A stretch of DNA of 64,000 nt from assembly GCF_018139145.2 (NCBI RefSeq), contig NC_059476.1, positions 11,293,501-11,357,500 of the forward strand. Reading direction: 5' to 3'. Under the pieces are notes generated by a model, which ran no database searches, was not told the origin of the DNA, and saw only the letters and a list, made by a program, of their open reading frames with translations. This DNA comes from Gymnogyps californianus. Its lineage: Eukaryota > Chordata > Aves > Accipitriformes > Cathartidae. The position numbers and the translations under genes are program-made. How positions within the stretch are numbered: the first letter of the stretch is position 1; the number at the start of each line of letters is the position of its first letter. Of the stretch, positions 52,101 to 64,000 are shown piece after piece.

Positions 52101-55100
52101 TGGTTTATCTAAGCTAGTGTTCACCAGAGCTGTTACATATGTGAGTGGATGGAAGGAGGGCAAGTTTGGGTAGAGCCAGCTCTGTTTCAGAGAGGGATAT
52201 GTAGTAATCATAGCCTGTTGAGTGCACATCAGTGGACTGAGTGTTGAAGAAAAGGTCTTTATGGCTAGTTAAGCTTAGGCCCAAATAATACAAGTGAAGA
52301 TGGCAAATGCATCTTGCAATACCTATTTGTTCAGTTGTGTGTGGTTGGGAGGGTTTGAAATGTCTGTGGTACTTGCAGACGCAGGCTGGAGGTCTCATGC
52401 AGGGAGTAGCTAACTTCTGTGGGTATTTTGCAGGGATCTATTTGGAAAATGCAGCTGGTGAAAATTAGTAGAATGTAGCAGGTGACAGTGGGTTGTTTCA
52501 TCTCAAAAGGAAATATGTGGCAAGCATGGGTGTCCTCTTTCTTTGAGATTGGAAGTACCTACCAAGATAATAGTATTGTGTTAAACATAGGTGTGTTTTC
52601 CCTTTTTCTGGGAGGGTTGACTTTAACTTGCTGAAGATATTTATTCTTCACCCTTTTTATAAACAAAAAATCCTGCTGCATGGAAAAAAAAAATCTATTT
52701 TCCATGCATCTCAGATGTGACTTCTGAACATGTGCTTAATTGACTATTCCTTTAAGAAATGTTTTAGCTTTTTTTCTCTCCTTCTGGCAAGGATTTGCTT
52801 AATGTGGTCTCACTTCTGTGTTTCTACCCAGAATTGTTCAGTAAATGTGGAAACTGACTGCAGCAACGAGTGCTCTGTTCAGTTCTCATTCATTGCCTAA
52901 ACTATACCAGGCTAAATGCCCTTCCTTTAGAAGTACAGGGTATGTGTATGTTAATCACAGTCACTCAAATACTTCCAGAGCTGCAGGAGGCTTGTACTGA
53001 ATTACTTGCCTGGTGTAGGTCTCCTAATAAACTAGGGATCTGCCTGTTAAGTTAATTGCATCTTCTTTATTCTCTAATAATATATGCCATCTGTGTAGCT
53101 GCTTCCATCTGATGTTCTTCAGGCTCTTTCACAAAGAGGGAGGAGGGAAGATTTTTATTCTTTCCAGTGGAATACTCTATCTTTTAAAGTGTGGGCAAAA
53201 ACAGTCTGAAGGATTTTAATGCTCCTCCTTAAATGAGTGTAAAGCATGAACTTGCACATGAAATGAACTTATCGGTGGTGACCCATGAGGCCTGGCTGAA
53301 CAATAGAAAGGTATAAGCTGCAAGAGTATCTCAACTCCAAATGCAGTCCTGGCTTTCAGTTTAACTGTGTGTCTCTGTTCCAATGCGTTAGTCATCTCAA
53401 GCCCTGACAAAATGATGCCCTGATGATAGCCACCCTGTATGAGTTTCCTGTGACTGGTAGGTTCAGCTGAGTGTCTCCAAAGTGTCTGTGACAGTCTGGG
53501 CACAAGTTCTGCTCAAGCATGTCCAAATCTCCACTGTTAAGTTCCAGCACTTCAAAACTTGCTGATCAAAACTGTCCTTAGTGCACACTCACAAAAAATG
53601 TCATTAGGGTGGTGTGTATTTCTGCAGGCCTTCAGGCCATTCCAAAGAGAAGTGAAGCCTGTAAGTCTGGCTGGGACTGTACAAACACCCATGTTGTCTC
53701 TGTTGCTTTGGTGTTAGGAAATATCAGTGTTCCTTGTGAATTCCCAGGTGCAGCATTGTTGTATAGGATTATTTCTATCTTGAACAGTCATATTCATTGT
53801 GGGAGACCTCCTGCCCAGGGTGCTGAAAGCAAAGGTGACCGTTGCCTGCAAGCTGTTGGAGCCCTTGTGCAGATGAACTATTATGCGTTTCTTCCCTCTT
53901 ATAGAAAGGTGCTGTATTATGGATGTATACCCTGTCGGGCAAAGACCATAGAGTGACTTGTGAGAGAGCTCTGCTCTTATCTGCTGAGGTGATGTGAAAT
54001 TTGGGGCAAAGAAAGGTGAGTATAGGCTTTAGAACAGGTTAATGTGTTCTGTAATATTTTTATTTTCTTTTAAAATAGCATGCCCCCATTACTCTTCTTT
54101 CTCTAGTTTTGGGCTCTCCAGTACCCTATTTTTCTCATCTGACCTTACTCTTGTATAACCTCAAGCCCCGGATTTGGGTTTCATATTTGTGTGTCTCTGG
54201 GACCCTTAAGCTTTGTTGCAGTTGATTGTGTTTTGAGGAGATGCAAAATCTATTTGTACTTGAGTGTACTTCAGGGGATTTGATTACAGCTGGGAGGCAG
54301 TGTGTGGTGGTGTTGGCAGTGATGTTCATGCTCTGCCTGTGCTGATGGGGTGTTTGACACATAATTCTGTTGTATGCCTCTGCTGGGGGCTCCATTTTCC
54401 CCTCCTTGTTTTCTGCCCCGTAAGTGTGTGTGTCTTGACTGCAAGAGCAGTTTCTGCTTGTTCATCTTTTAGTCTTTTTCATCTGAGTCACAAGTGATCT
54501 ATAATTATTCAGATACTCTTATGGCAGGGCCCTGGGACATGTGGTTTTTAACGTACAACAAAACCTTATTGTGTATTTAAGGGAGTTATGTACTTTAAAG
54601 GAATTAAAGAATTTCAGGCTGGAGGAATAGCTAATGTGGTGGCTGTGTAGGCAGGGATAAGATGAAGAAGAGTCACTGAAGTACTTGTGGGAAGGTGATC
54701 TGGAATTCTCTCTCCTAATACCTTGGCACCATTGAGTATATGAAGCTTTTGCTGTGATGGTCAGGAATGCCATTTAAAATACTTTCATTATTCCTGATAA
54801 TGCAGCTCTGTGTCTGAGGAGAGATGATCAGCCAGCAACTGTGACAGTCCAGTTGTTTCTGGGTGCAGCACTGAGTTTTGCTGACTGGTAGAATGTGCAG
54901 GCAGCGGGAACTGATCTCTTCCCAGGTATTTCCAATACTTTCTGTGCTGGCTTGCTTCAAAGCTGAAGGGATTCAGTATGGGGGATGTTCAGGGATTGTG
55001 TGGGTGTGCTCCCCCCATTTAATAGAAACTGAGAATTGTGGTCTGGGTGTTCAGTACAAGGTTACAATAGGAAATTCTGAGTTGTGGTCTGGGCTGATGG

Positions 55101-58100
55101 AGTTCTGCTGGGTTAGAAGTTTCTCACATTGACTAGCTGGGTTTTGGTGAATTTGTTCATTGTCTTTAACTGGTGTCAGCTACGCTTTAATCCCAGTTAT
55201 ATGGGTTTGTTACAGATGTACCACAATTGAGTACCAAGATCTTACTTGCAGTCTTGTTTCTGCTGTTCTCTAATTGGTCTCAATCATATTGCAAAATAGA
55301 GGATTTTTTCCCCTTTCCCTTCAAGTGACTGGAAACAGCTGCTCAAGGCTATTAAGCACTACAGGTAGAACTTCTTAAAAAAAAAAAAACCAACCCCAAA
55401 ACAAACCAAAACAGAAACAACACAACAAACCCTTGGATTATTTTCTAGCCTTCAGTATAAGAAGTTTACCAATGGACTATGTTCTGAAAAGCCTATTTGT
55501 CTTTCCTTATTCTAACCTACCTCATGGAGGATTTAGGTACTTGTCTGTTGTGAACTAAACAATGTGACTCAACATTAAACAACTTAATAAACTTTGTGTT
55601 TCAGCCTAATCTACAGTGAGTAGGCAATTGATGGGGATTCTTAATTTTTAACAAAGTAATCATCATGAGAGGGTAGCGCTTGCTACCTGGCCAGGGGACT
55701 GGTCTTCACCAGTTTTCATCAAAACACTCAGACATTCAGCATAATGTCCTGAAGGAAATGGTTCTTGGAGAAAGAGTTTTTAATTACATTCTATTTCACA
55801 TTTATTCTACATTGTGATCTTTATAGCAAGCAAGTGTAATGGTTTACTTCTGAGAAACTGGCATTGTGGCCTGCCCCTTGGGGACTTCTAGGGCAGCACA
55901 GAATTACAGCTACCATTAAACTTCTTGCAGCAATCTCAAATTGAAAAACACAAGAAGCCAGGAGAAGTGTCTTGCAATTATCTTTGAGTCACAAACTTGC
56001 AGCAATGCCTAATTCACTTCTAAATTAGAAAGGAGATGTTCTGGTGCTGAGAAACATGCCTGCATATTTTAGCAATATGATGAATTGCTTAGATGCTTTC
56101 AATCTAGTGTCACTTACAGTGTTGACTCTATCTGCATACAGTATTTTAATTAGTACAAACAATAATTAGGTGACAATGGTGAAGTCTTGAGCAAGTATGA
56201 ATCAGTATCTATGTTTACACACCTTACTAGACTCTTGGGTGGGAAATGGTGCAGGGAATACTTAATAGCCTCTGAAGGAGAAAATAAAGCCTTCAGTTTA
56301 GATATATACACACAAGGAAGGCTGGTGGTGATGCAAAATGTGGATAATAGACATAAGAACTTGTCTTGAGCAAATCCTTTCTTGCTCTGCTGGTGGGAAT
56401 AGCTTTTTCTGGCAGCTGGATAACTAGCATTACTATTATACCTTCCCCCTTTGAATGCTGCAGCTATGCCATTGAAAGCATTTTGTTCTCTAAATACAGC
56501 TACGGTTCTTGAAATCGGTATCATCTTTTTGTAAAAACAGTTAGCTGGGAGCAGAGTGGGAGCTTGAATTTCCTAGCAGGGGTCACCTGGGCTGTTCCCA
56601 AATAAAGCTCATTGCTTGGCAGAGGGTGGTGTATCTCAGGCTCTTCTTTGAGAACTGCCTCGTGGTAACAGTGACTGTGGCCAAGGGGAGGGAACTGAGG
56701 GGTGAGGGGCAGAGCTCTGTCTTTGGGATATCAGATAGTTTATGGGCACCAACTCATGCAATGTGTGGTCTTTGCTGCATCAGAGCTTCTGTTCAGTGGT
56801 GAGCTTGGTCCTGTGGCATGGAAGCTTCAGAGTTCAGAGGCTTTGGCTGTGTGCGAGCTACAAGATGGTGTTGGGTGTACAGCCCTGCTACTGACTAATG
56901 CTACTGAGGCTTAGTGTATGGAGCTGCTGTTCACTGGGGATGCCAAGAAACCAGCTAGACATAATAAAATGTAGAATAACTCCAAAAATCATAATGCAAG
57001 TAGCTCTGTTTTTTGCCTAAAGTGATGTGAAGTCATTACTCCTCATGGGAGGGTTCCCTGTTTGTGTCTATCTGGAAAGACCACTGTTTCTTCCTGCTGG
57101 CCCTGGATTGTCACCATATAATTTCTGCTACATGTGTGGCTTCTGTGAAAGTTTCCCATACAAGAAATGGCTTCTGTCAAGAATGTATTGCCTGGGTGAA
57201 ATAGTGGATAGACTCCACAGTGTTGAAATTGGAAAGAGTGTAACTCCCTTATTGTCACTCCATGACCTGTCTGAAGCTTTGCTGCTGATCTGTGTGCTGT
57301 CTCTGCATGAAGCTAATTTTTTTTTTTGGAGCAACCTTCCTCTGAACTTGGTCAATCCTGTAAATTGCTGAGACAAAAAAAAAAAATCCTGTAGTGTGTG
57401 TTAAACACAGTGTGAATGAATGCTCATGGGATGGTCAGGGGCACTTTTAAGAAAGACCTGCTTTGGAAATGACTGCTGAATTAGGCAAATTAGTGCATTT
57501 GCTGATAACTGCAGTGCAGAATTGCTAATGCCTTTTGAGTTACTCAAGAGTATGGGATTTACTTCTCAAGGAAAAAAAAACCACTAGGAATAATAGTGAT
57601 TACCAATTCCCTGGGTGATAGCTAATTTTAAGCCTGAATTTCAATTGTATAAGACAATACCTGAACTAAAATAAATCTTTAGATGTACTCTGGGAGGAAT
57701 CTGTCTATTAAAGCAATTTAAAATAGAAGAAATAGTAATTAATGCTTTCGCCCTTTAAGAAAAACTCTGCTTGCCCATTAACTAATTACTCTCCTGCCTG
57801 CTGATATTAAACTTAATGCTGAAACATTGCATTCATATCCACAGCTGCCATTTTTGTCTATAAATAATTTTAATTATGCACACAGAAAATTGTAAGGCAC
57901 TTGCATTGTGCATAGAGTTCTGAGGTTTAATTATTACTTGATTGCATGTAAAGGGACTTGTGGTAAATAACTCTGAAAACCTAGACCAAAGTGTATAATG
58001 GTGCTTCTACAAAACAGGTATTTTCATACCCCCAGTGACTTAAATCAGGCTGTGACACTTTATTTTATTTACTCTCTCCATTTTGACTGCTTTCCAGTCA

Positions 58101-61100
58101 AAAATTCAGGCTGTGTTTTCTGTTAGAATTTTCCTACTGAAAGGAATTAAAATAAGCTCTGCTGATCCCAGAGCAACCTGAAGCTGTTTTCTATGGCTTT
58201 CTGTGATGTCTACTAAGATAAAAATTCCCACCTGAAGCTCTTCTCATAGCTCACTTGCTTGTATCCTCTTTCTCTTGGGTACATTCCAGAGTCCTTCACC
58301 TGAACACTCCATAATAAGTTTTGCACGACTCCAAAATGCACTTCACCCAGCCTCCCTCAAAAAGTCCTACCCCCCCTTGAGGCAATAACCCCGTTCAGTT
58401 TGCAGGACTTGCAAGGGAGAGCTTCTTGCCTTGGCTCATCCTTGTGGGTTTTGCACAAGGATGCTGGTCTAATCATTTTCCTTTGTCTTCAGAGAAACTG
58501 TGTGCTTCTCGGTGTGCTTCAGCTCTTACTGATGAGGTTACCGGGCTTCTTCTGATCCCCAGTCAGTCTGTGTTCACTCTGGGCCTTTAATCATGTAGCC
58601 TGACAGCCTTGGGTCTAAAGGGGTTGTTAGTGGTATGGGAGGGAGGGCTGGGTTGATGGTGTCTATATGTAAAATCCTGCTCCAGGGACATACCTCATTT
58701 TCAGCTGTCTGAGTAGCGGGGCTGCTGTAGGTGACCACTGAAAAGGAAGGACAGTGTTTTTTGGCTTCACTGCTTCTCCCTTGCTTCACTTAAATCCTGC
58801 AAACATGGGGCCACTAAGCTCCTAAGACAAAATACCATTGGAAAGAAGATTTCTGTGAGAACATCAACTTGTGGAAGCTCATCACTTATCTCAGCTGGTG
58901 AAGTGACACCTGTTTTGTCCATGTTTTAGGACTTTTCAGATGGACAAGTTCAAGCTAAGTTCACTGAGCTGCATCAGATCTGTCATGCCAGGCCCTGATT
59001 GATAATGTCCATATAAAGGGTCCCTCTAGCACTGCACTCTGACTCTAGCAGAGGCCTAAGTGAATGCTTAGGGGAGGGGTAATGATTTGCCTTGAATGCT
59101 TTCCTGTCCTCTAGTTTTCAGCCCGGAGAACTTCCTGAGCCGGGAATGGTTTCTGTGTATTTGTGTTACTCGGTGAATTTTTCTTTACATAATTTCTAGA
59201 GGAAACTTGATAACTTCAATATCCATCTGTGCAGGAGGGAATACTTTGTCTCCTAAACCTGAACATCCCTTCGCTTGTTTGGCTGAATTGATTTTTTTTT
59301 TAAATACAAACTTTTTTGCTCTCCCTATCCTGTCATAGCAAAGACTACTACAGAGTTGAAAGCTAAGCAGAGCATACAAGTCCTGAGGCCATTTATCCTG
59401 CTTCCAAAAATTGACTTGCAAAGGTAGCTGCCTGCTAATGTGTCTATTGAGCAAGCTATGGGAGCAGGAGTGCTTCTGTGCAGCACAGGAGACCCTGGAA
59501 GTCTGCAGAGCAGAGGTCATAGAGGCTGCTTTTCTTTCCAGGCATTTTCCATTTTCTTAACATGAAACTACTTTTTAACTGGAGCTGTCAGAAGCAGAAA
59601 GATAAGCAAGGTTGTGGCTAGACTTTGGGGCCAAATTTGGGAAGGCACATCCACATTTCCCAGCAGGAGACAAATGGGGACTGACATACACTTGCACAGA
59701 AAGTATTGCACAAAAGAAAGTGATACTGGTAACAAGGTGCTTTTCACTTAAGACATATCAGATTTTAAGGGAAAGAAAAATGTGTGGGGGAAAAATTGAG
59801 TTGGGTACGGTGCAGCAGAATCCTTTAAAATAAGAACAAGAGAGAAGTCTGTCTTGGTGGATGAGTTGACAAAAAGTTCTTGTCAGATCAGTGCTGTACA
59901 GTGTTACAACATCCTGGAGGATGAAATAGTCTCATCTTTCATGATATGAGAAGTGCTTCCAGAGCAATGTTGCCAACTTTGAAATTGTGCCTTGGATTTA
60001 TATCCCTACCATGCAGTATGTCAGTCCAAATGATGTGAGTCCAGGCCACTAGTGTCTGGCCCCTAGCATTATGACTTTGAAACATCTTCATTTCCTTGTA
60101 CTTGGAGACATCTGTATCTTGCTCTTTAGGATTTCCCTGTTTCTGTGATGACTAGCGCTGATCTCTTGGCATATTGAAGGACCTACGTTTGGCTCTGCTA
60201 CTACAGGCATTCTTGTTCCTGTGTCCTGCAGCCTAGCGGTTTCTACTTTGCGCTCCCCAAATGGCTTGTGGTCCCCCATATATACTTAGTGTGTTGTTTC
60301 CTTTCCTGCCTCCAAGACCTCCAGCTGCTCCATTGCTTTGGTCCTCTTGGCCACCTAGGCTCCCACCTGCCTCCCCCAGGTGTAAGGAGGCTACTGCTGG
60401 GCTCCTGCCGAAGCCCTGAAAGGGCCAGGGGACTGTATTGAAGGGAGAAGGGAACCACTGAGCTGTCCCTTCCTCCTTTCCCTCTTCTGTGAAAACAGCA
60501 GCAGGTTGCGAGAAGAGTCTGCAAAGTGCTTTAATATTACCCTACAAGGTGGGCAAGCAGATATTTCTTCAGAAGGGATAAGCAGAACCATGCTTGGGTT
60601 AGTGCTCCAGAGCTCTTAAGTTCTGTTTTGGTCTCAGTCAGCAGTACAGTTCGCAAGTATGTGTTAGGAGCTCACTGCAGGCACAGATGGTTCTTCCCTC
60701 TGCCATTCCTGAACTACTGGCTGGGTTCTGAGGAAAGCTAAAAAGTTAAAGGCATGCTTTTAAGAAGTCACTTGTTACTTGTTTTTCCTTACTTATAGGA
60801 GATAAATGTTTCTTCTGTTCTCCATCCTCAGTAAAATTGTTGTTGGGGCAGAGTTGGAGGGGATGAAGTCTGAATACCTGCTCTCTCTTTTGAACCAGAA
60901 AATATTTTATAAGACTCATAGAATGTCTCTCTTTTTTGGTACTTTGTGGCTTTTTTCTGAATAGTAGAGCAGAATTGTCATCAGAAATAGTAGGTTATGG
61001 ACATATGTAACCTGATAGAAATCATAAATCACAGGCCATTTCAAGGGGCAGCCTGATTGCTTGAGGTCTTTCAAATCAAAGTAGGGAAAACAAGTGGGGA

Positions 61101-62791
61101 ACTTTTTCCTTTTATCTTCTATCTTAGAGACATAATTTTTCAGGCCTTTTTTTTTTTTTGGTGAAATACTACTTGTTGCTAGGCCCAGCACAGGGTTTGA
61201 GTTGTTAATCTGGCTTACTGTTGACTACTCTCAAATGTGTTGATTCCAAGGATCCTGGGAATGCCGAAGTTCTTGGACTCTACTATTTTCTAGCACTGTT
61301 GTAAAATAGCCAGTTTTCTTAGGGGATTTTGGACCAAGTTCCTGTGGGCTTCAAATAGGAAACTTGTCGGCAAACACAGGAGACGTGGCTGCATGCATTT
61401 TGCTGTTTGTGACAAAGTGTCTTAATATATATTTAGTGCTCTCATAATGCTAAAACAGAAATTGTGTTTACCTCTAGAAATAAATATTGAAGTCTCCTGG
61501 CTCTTATGTTGTCAATTGGCTTTCTGCAAATAGAAAGTGTCCGCTTGTTCTTGAGGAACTGCTGTGGACTTTTGCTACTGCAATACTCCAGAACATAGTT
61601 TCAAAGTTAGTGATTCTGTGCTCAAAGCTGCCACAACTGTAAAATGGTGAAGTGTCTCAGGGTTATCATTATTGGCCAACGCGAGTTTGAAACAATGTCA
61701 TAGTGACCTAAGGTACATCTGTAACTTCAAGTGCCTGCAGGTAGACATTAGGGCATGACTTTCTTAGACTTTATTCAATATAACTTTGGGCTGCTTCTGT
61801 ACTATGGTCCAGTCCCTTGCATCAGACATAAACCTGTGGCCTCAGGGAGATTCAAACAGCTAGCTCATCTAAGAACTAATTTAGGTTTTTTGGGGGATTA
61901 GGTTTGTCTGGTCAATAAACTACTACGGTCAGTTTTGCATCCACCAGCTCCCTATGCTCAGCACAAGGAGGGGAGAGAAACATGCAGCTAGGGACAGAAT
62001 TGCTTTTCTTGCAGGCACTCTCCCATCAGTCTGCATCACTTGTCATGTAAAAGTACACTTCTGCATAAAAATGCATCAGCATTTCTTTTCATACAGCTGC
62101 CTATTCTGCTACCTATTTTGGCCCTTTAGTTGTATTGGAAGAGCTTTTCCTGGTGTTGCATAATGAACTGGAATAGGGGCTTGATCTTTGCTAAAAGAGA
62201 GGGCGCAGTGCATGGGTGCAAGCATCAGGGAAGGTGGTAGCTGGAACCCTGACCCCAAAGGCATGATGTGAGCTGGAAGGAAGCTGAGTTGAAATTAGAA
62301 CAGTGGAGCTGAGCCCTGAAAAGTGGCACAAATGGCTCTCACCTGGGATTTGGTCCCACAGGTGGCACAAGTCTTGTAAGGCCTTATGACTCTAGGTGGT
62401 AACTTCCCCCTGCCCCTCCCTCTTTTTGAGGAGTCATGGAGGGGTGTTCATGAAGTCAAAACAATGACTGGCATGCAGCAGAACTTTCTGCAATGGAAAA
62501 CAAGTGAAAATATTTCCTAGGAGACCCTGTGAAAAACTCTGATAGCTTGTCAGTCCACCGTGTGCACTCCTAAGAGGCATTCTGTGTCTTCGAGAAATCA
62601 AATCTGGTAGATGCTCCTGTTGCCATGGTGACAATCATTTTAATAACAGTAAATAAACATGCAACTGATCAGCTCATTAGTTGCTATTACAGAGGATCTA
62701 ACTTGCCTCTGCCTTGCACGCTGAAAAGCCTCAAGACTAGTGAGCAAGAACAGACTTCTGTGTCCATGTTTCTTGTAGTGCATCAAGGCAG
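49161..62791. other. Long intergenic interval, no gene recognised
   Basis: This interval is largely unique. Parts of about 49.5-57.4 kb are visibly G/T-rich on the plus strand. All open frames are at most 115 codons in the left half and 111 in the right, and none matches a family I know. An A/C-rich low-complexity run lies at 55377-55432. An AT-rich block at about 57700-57970 looks like a conserved noncoding candidate. I could place no RNA gene. Confidence 0.45.
55377..55432. repeat. A-rich / CAAA low-complexity tract
   Basis: About thirteen A bases followed by ccaaccccaaaacaaacc-type sequence with almost no G or T. It is simple low-complexity DNA. Confidence 0.75.
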
Positions 62792-63358
62792 TGTGATGGT
62801 TTTGGCTGAGGGAGTTAATTTTCTTCATAGTAGCTAGTATGGCGCTATGTTCTGGATTTGTGCTGGAAATAGTGTTGATAATGCAGGGATGTTTTCATTA
62901 TTGCTGAGTAGTGCTTACACGGAGTCAAGGTCTCTTCTGCTCTTCATACTGCCCTGCCAGCAAGTAGGCTGGGGGTGCACAAGAAGTTGGGAGAAGACAC
63001 AGCTGGGACAGCTGACTCCCGCTGACCAGAGGGATATTCCATACCATATGATGTCATGCTCAGCAATAAAACTAGGAGGAAGGTTGGCTGGGGAGGGGCA
63101 CTGCTCGGGGACTGGCTGGGTGTTGGTGGTGAGCAATTGTTTTCATTTGCATCACTTGTCTGTCTTGGGTTTTATTTCTCTCTGTGTTATTTTCCTTTCC
63201 ATTACAACTTATTATTTTATTTCAATTATTAAACTGTTCTTATGTCAACCCATGAGTATTCTTTCTTTTACCCTTCCAATTCTCTTCCCCCATCCTGCTG
63301 GGTAGGTGAGCAAGCAGCTGTGTGGTGCTTAGTTGCTGGCTGGGGTTAAACCATTGCA
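62792..63358 (+). mobile_element. Third, more diverged solo LTR of the same avian ERV family
   Basis: The element starts tgtgatggttttggctg and ends ggttaaaccattgca. It shares the whole order of the inner LTR at 11001: the ccagcaag, gatattccatacca, ggtggtgagcaattg, attaaactgttctta and gtgtggtgctta stretches. The TATA region has decayed to caataaaac, while ATTAAA remains at 63228-63233. The 5-bp flanks ggcag (62787-62791) and gacag (63359-63363) match at four of five positions, as expected for an old target duplication. A 152-codon frame across it is a by-product of the LTR sequence. Confidence 0.85.
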
Positions 63359-63363
63359 GACAG

Positions 63364-64000
63364 AAACTGGTTTAGTTTTTTCAACAAAGTCCTCCCACAC
63401 ACTTAAATGGCATGAAAATGAGGTAAGCATTTAATGGAGAATTTGTGGGGCAAGTTCAATATGACTACTAATAGCAGTTAAAGTCCTCTTTGGCAGTTGC
63501 AGCCAGGTCTGAGGACTATCTCCCTGCAGCATGGGTGGCCTTGTGAGGCGCTATGCCCCAGAAAGAGTACCCCTTCCATCTCCTGAACAGCTCCCTGCTC
63601 TTATTTGTCCTTTCCTCTGCCTGCCAAGAGAAAGCAAGAGATGGTGGAGCAGGGAAGGTCTTGCCATCTCATGATGACTGCCAGCATTAAAACCACAGCT
63701 GAGCCTGTGGCTCAGGGCACCAGAGGGCTGCCTGGGCTCATGACAAACTTGCTATAAGGTGGATTAACTCTGTTTTTTATGCCTGTTTATCCCATCTCTT
63801 CCAGAGCAAATTCAGGTCTGTGTAGAACATCTGCATGTGGTATTATCCCCTGTGGGGAAACAGGAGTATTACCCTAGTCTATAAACAAAAGGCTGGAGAA
63901 AAGAAACCACTTAGGTCTGTGTAGTGCTCTCATGGTGGTGTAAGAACTGAATCCAGATCTGCTATGGACTGAACTAGAGCAGAGCTCTCTGGCCCAGAAG
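63364..64000. other. Intergenic, nothing recognised
   Basis: Unique sequence to the window end. I see no gene, repeat or RNA feature that I can support. Confidence 0.5.

Noticed and set aside
62847..63305. A 152-codon plus-strand frame near the right end.
   Set aside because: It lies entirely inside the solo LTR, which does not code for protein in this family.
25786..64000. A second protein-coding gene downstream of GPAM.
   Set aside because: No frame shows a recognised domain, exon series or CpG-island promoter with a following coding exon. All candidates are short and overlapping.
1..64000. CRISPR arrays, tRNA or rRNA genes, bacterial-type operons or phage defence systems.
   Set aside because: The sequence is vertebrate. 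I saw no regularly spaced repeats, cloverleaf-type genes or ribosomal RNA segments.

Overview
The window is vertebrate nuclear DNA, and the repeats point to a bird, most likely a neoavian rather than a galliform. It carries a CR1 LINE 3' end with the usual avian tail and three copies of a bird endogenous-retrovirus LTR family with 5-bp target duplications. Bases 1 to about 25.8 kb hold the 3' part of one plus-strand gene, GPAM (mitochondrial glycerol-3-phosphate acyltransferase 1, GPAT1). Seventeen coding exons, all with GT-AG introns, can be placed from 1962 to the stop codon at 22549. They join in a single open frame of 729 whole codons plus one residue shared with the exon upstream. About 100 N-terminal residues, the 5'UTR and the promoter lie upstream of base 1. 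All four acyltransferase motifs, the two membrane segments and the C-terminal domain are intact. The 3'UTR probably runs about 3.2 kb, to a poly(A) signal at 25756 followed by a GT-rich tract.

Intron 10626-12799 contains a composite of two solo LTRs of the same family. An older minus-strand LTR (10881-12066) was split by a younger plus-strand LTR (11001-11596), which is flanked by a clean 5-bp duplication (gataa). The two arms lie almost back to back, so the GPAM pre-mRNA could fold into a long hairpin. A third, more diverged LTR (62792-63358) lies near the right end.

From about 25.8 kb to 64 kb I find no protein-coding gene. This fits the long gene-poor interval that follows GPAM on the ADRA2A side in other vertebrates, but that placement is from general knowledge of the locus and not from sequence here. 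The interval holds a CR1 fragment, decayed MIR-like and CR1-like relics, short tandem duplications, a perfect 24-bp palindrome carrying homeodomain-type sites, a small CpG-dense patch near 35 kb, and unique AT-rich blocks that could be conserved regulatory elements. There are no rRNA genes, CRISPR arrays or bacterial-type operons, and I recognised no tRNA gene.

I did not find a convincing undescribed biological system. The most notable points are the self-family nested LTR hairpin inside GPAM, a NAGNAG splice acceptor in GPAM, and the palindromic noncoding element.
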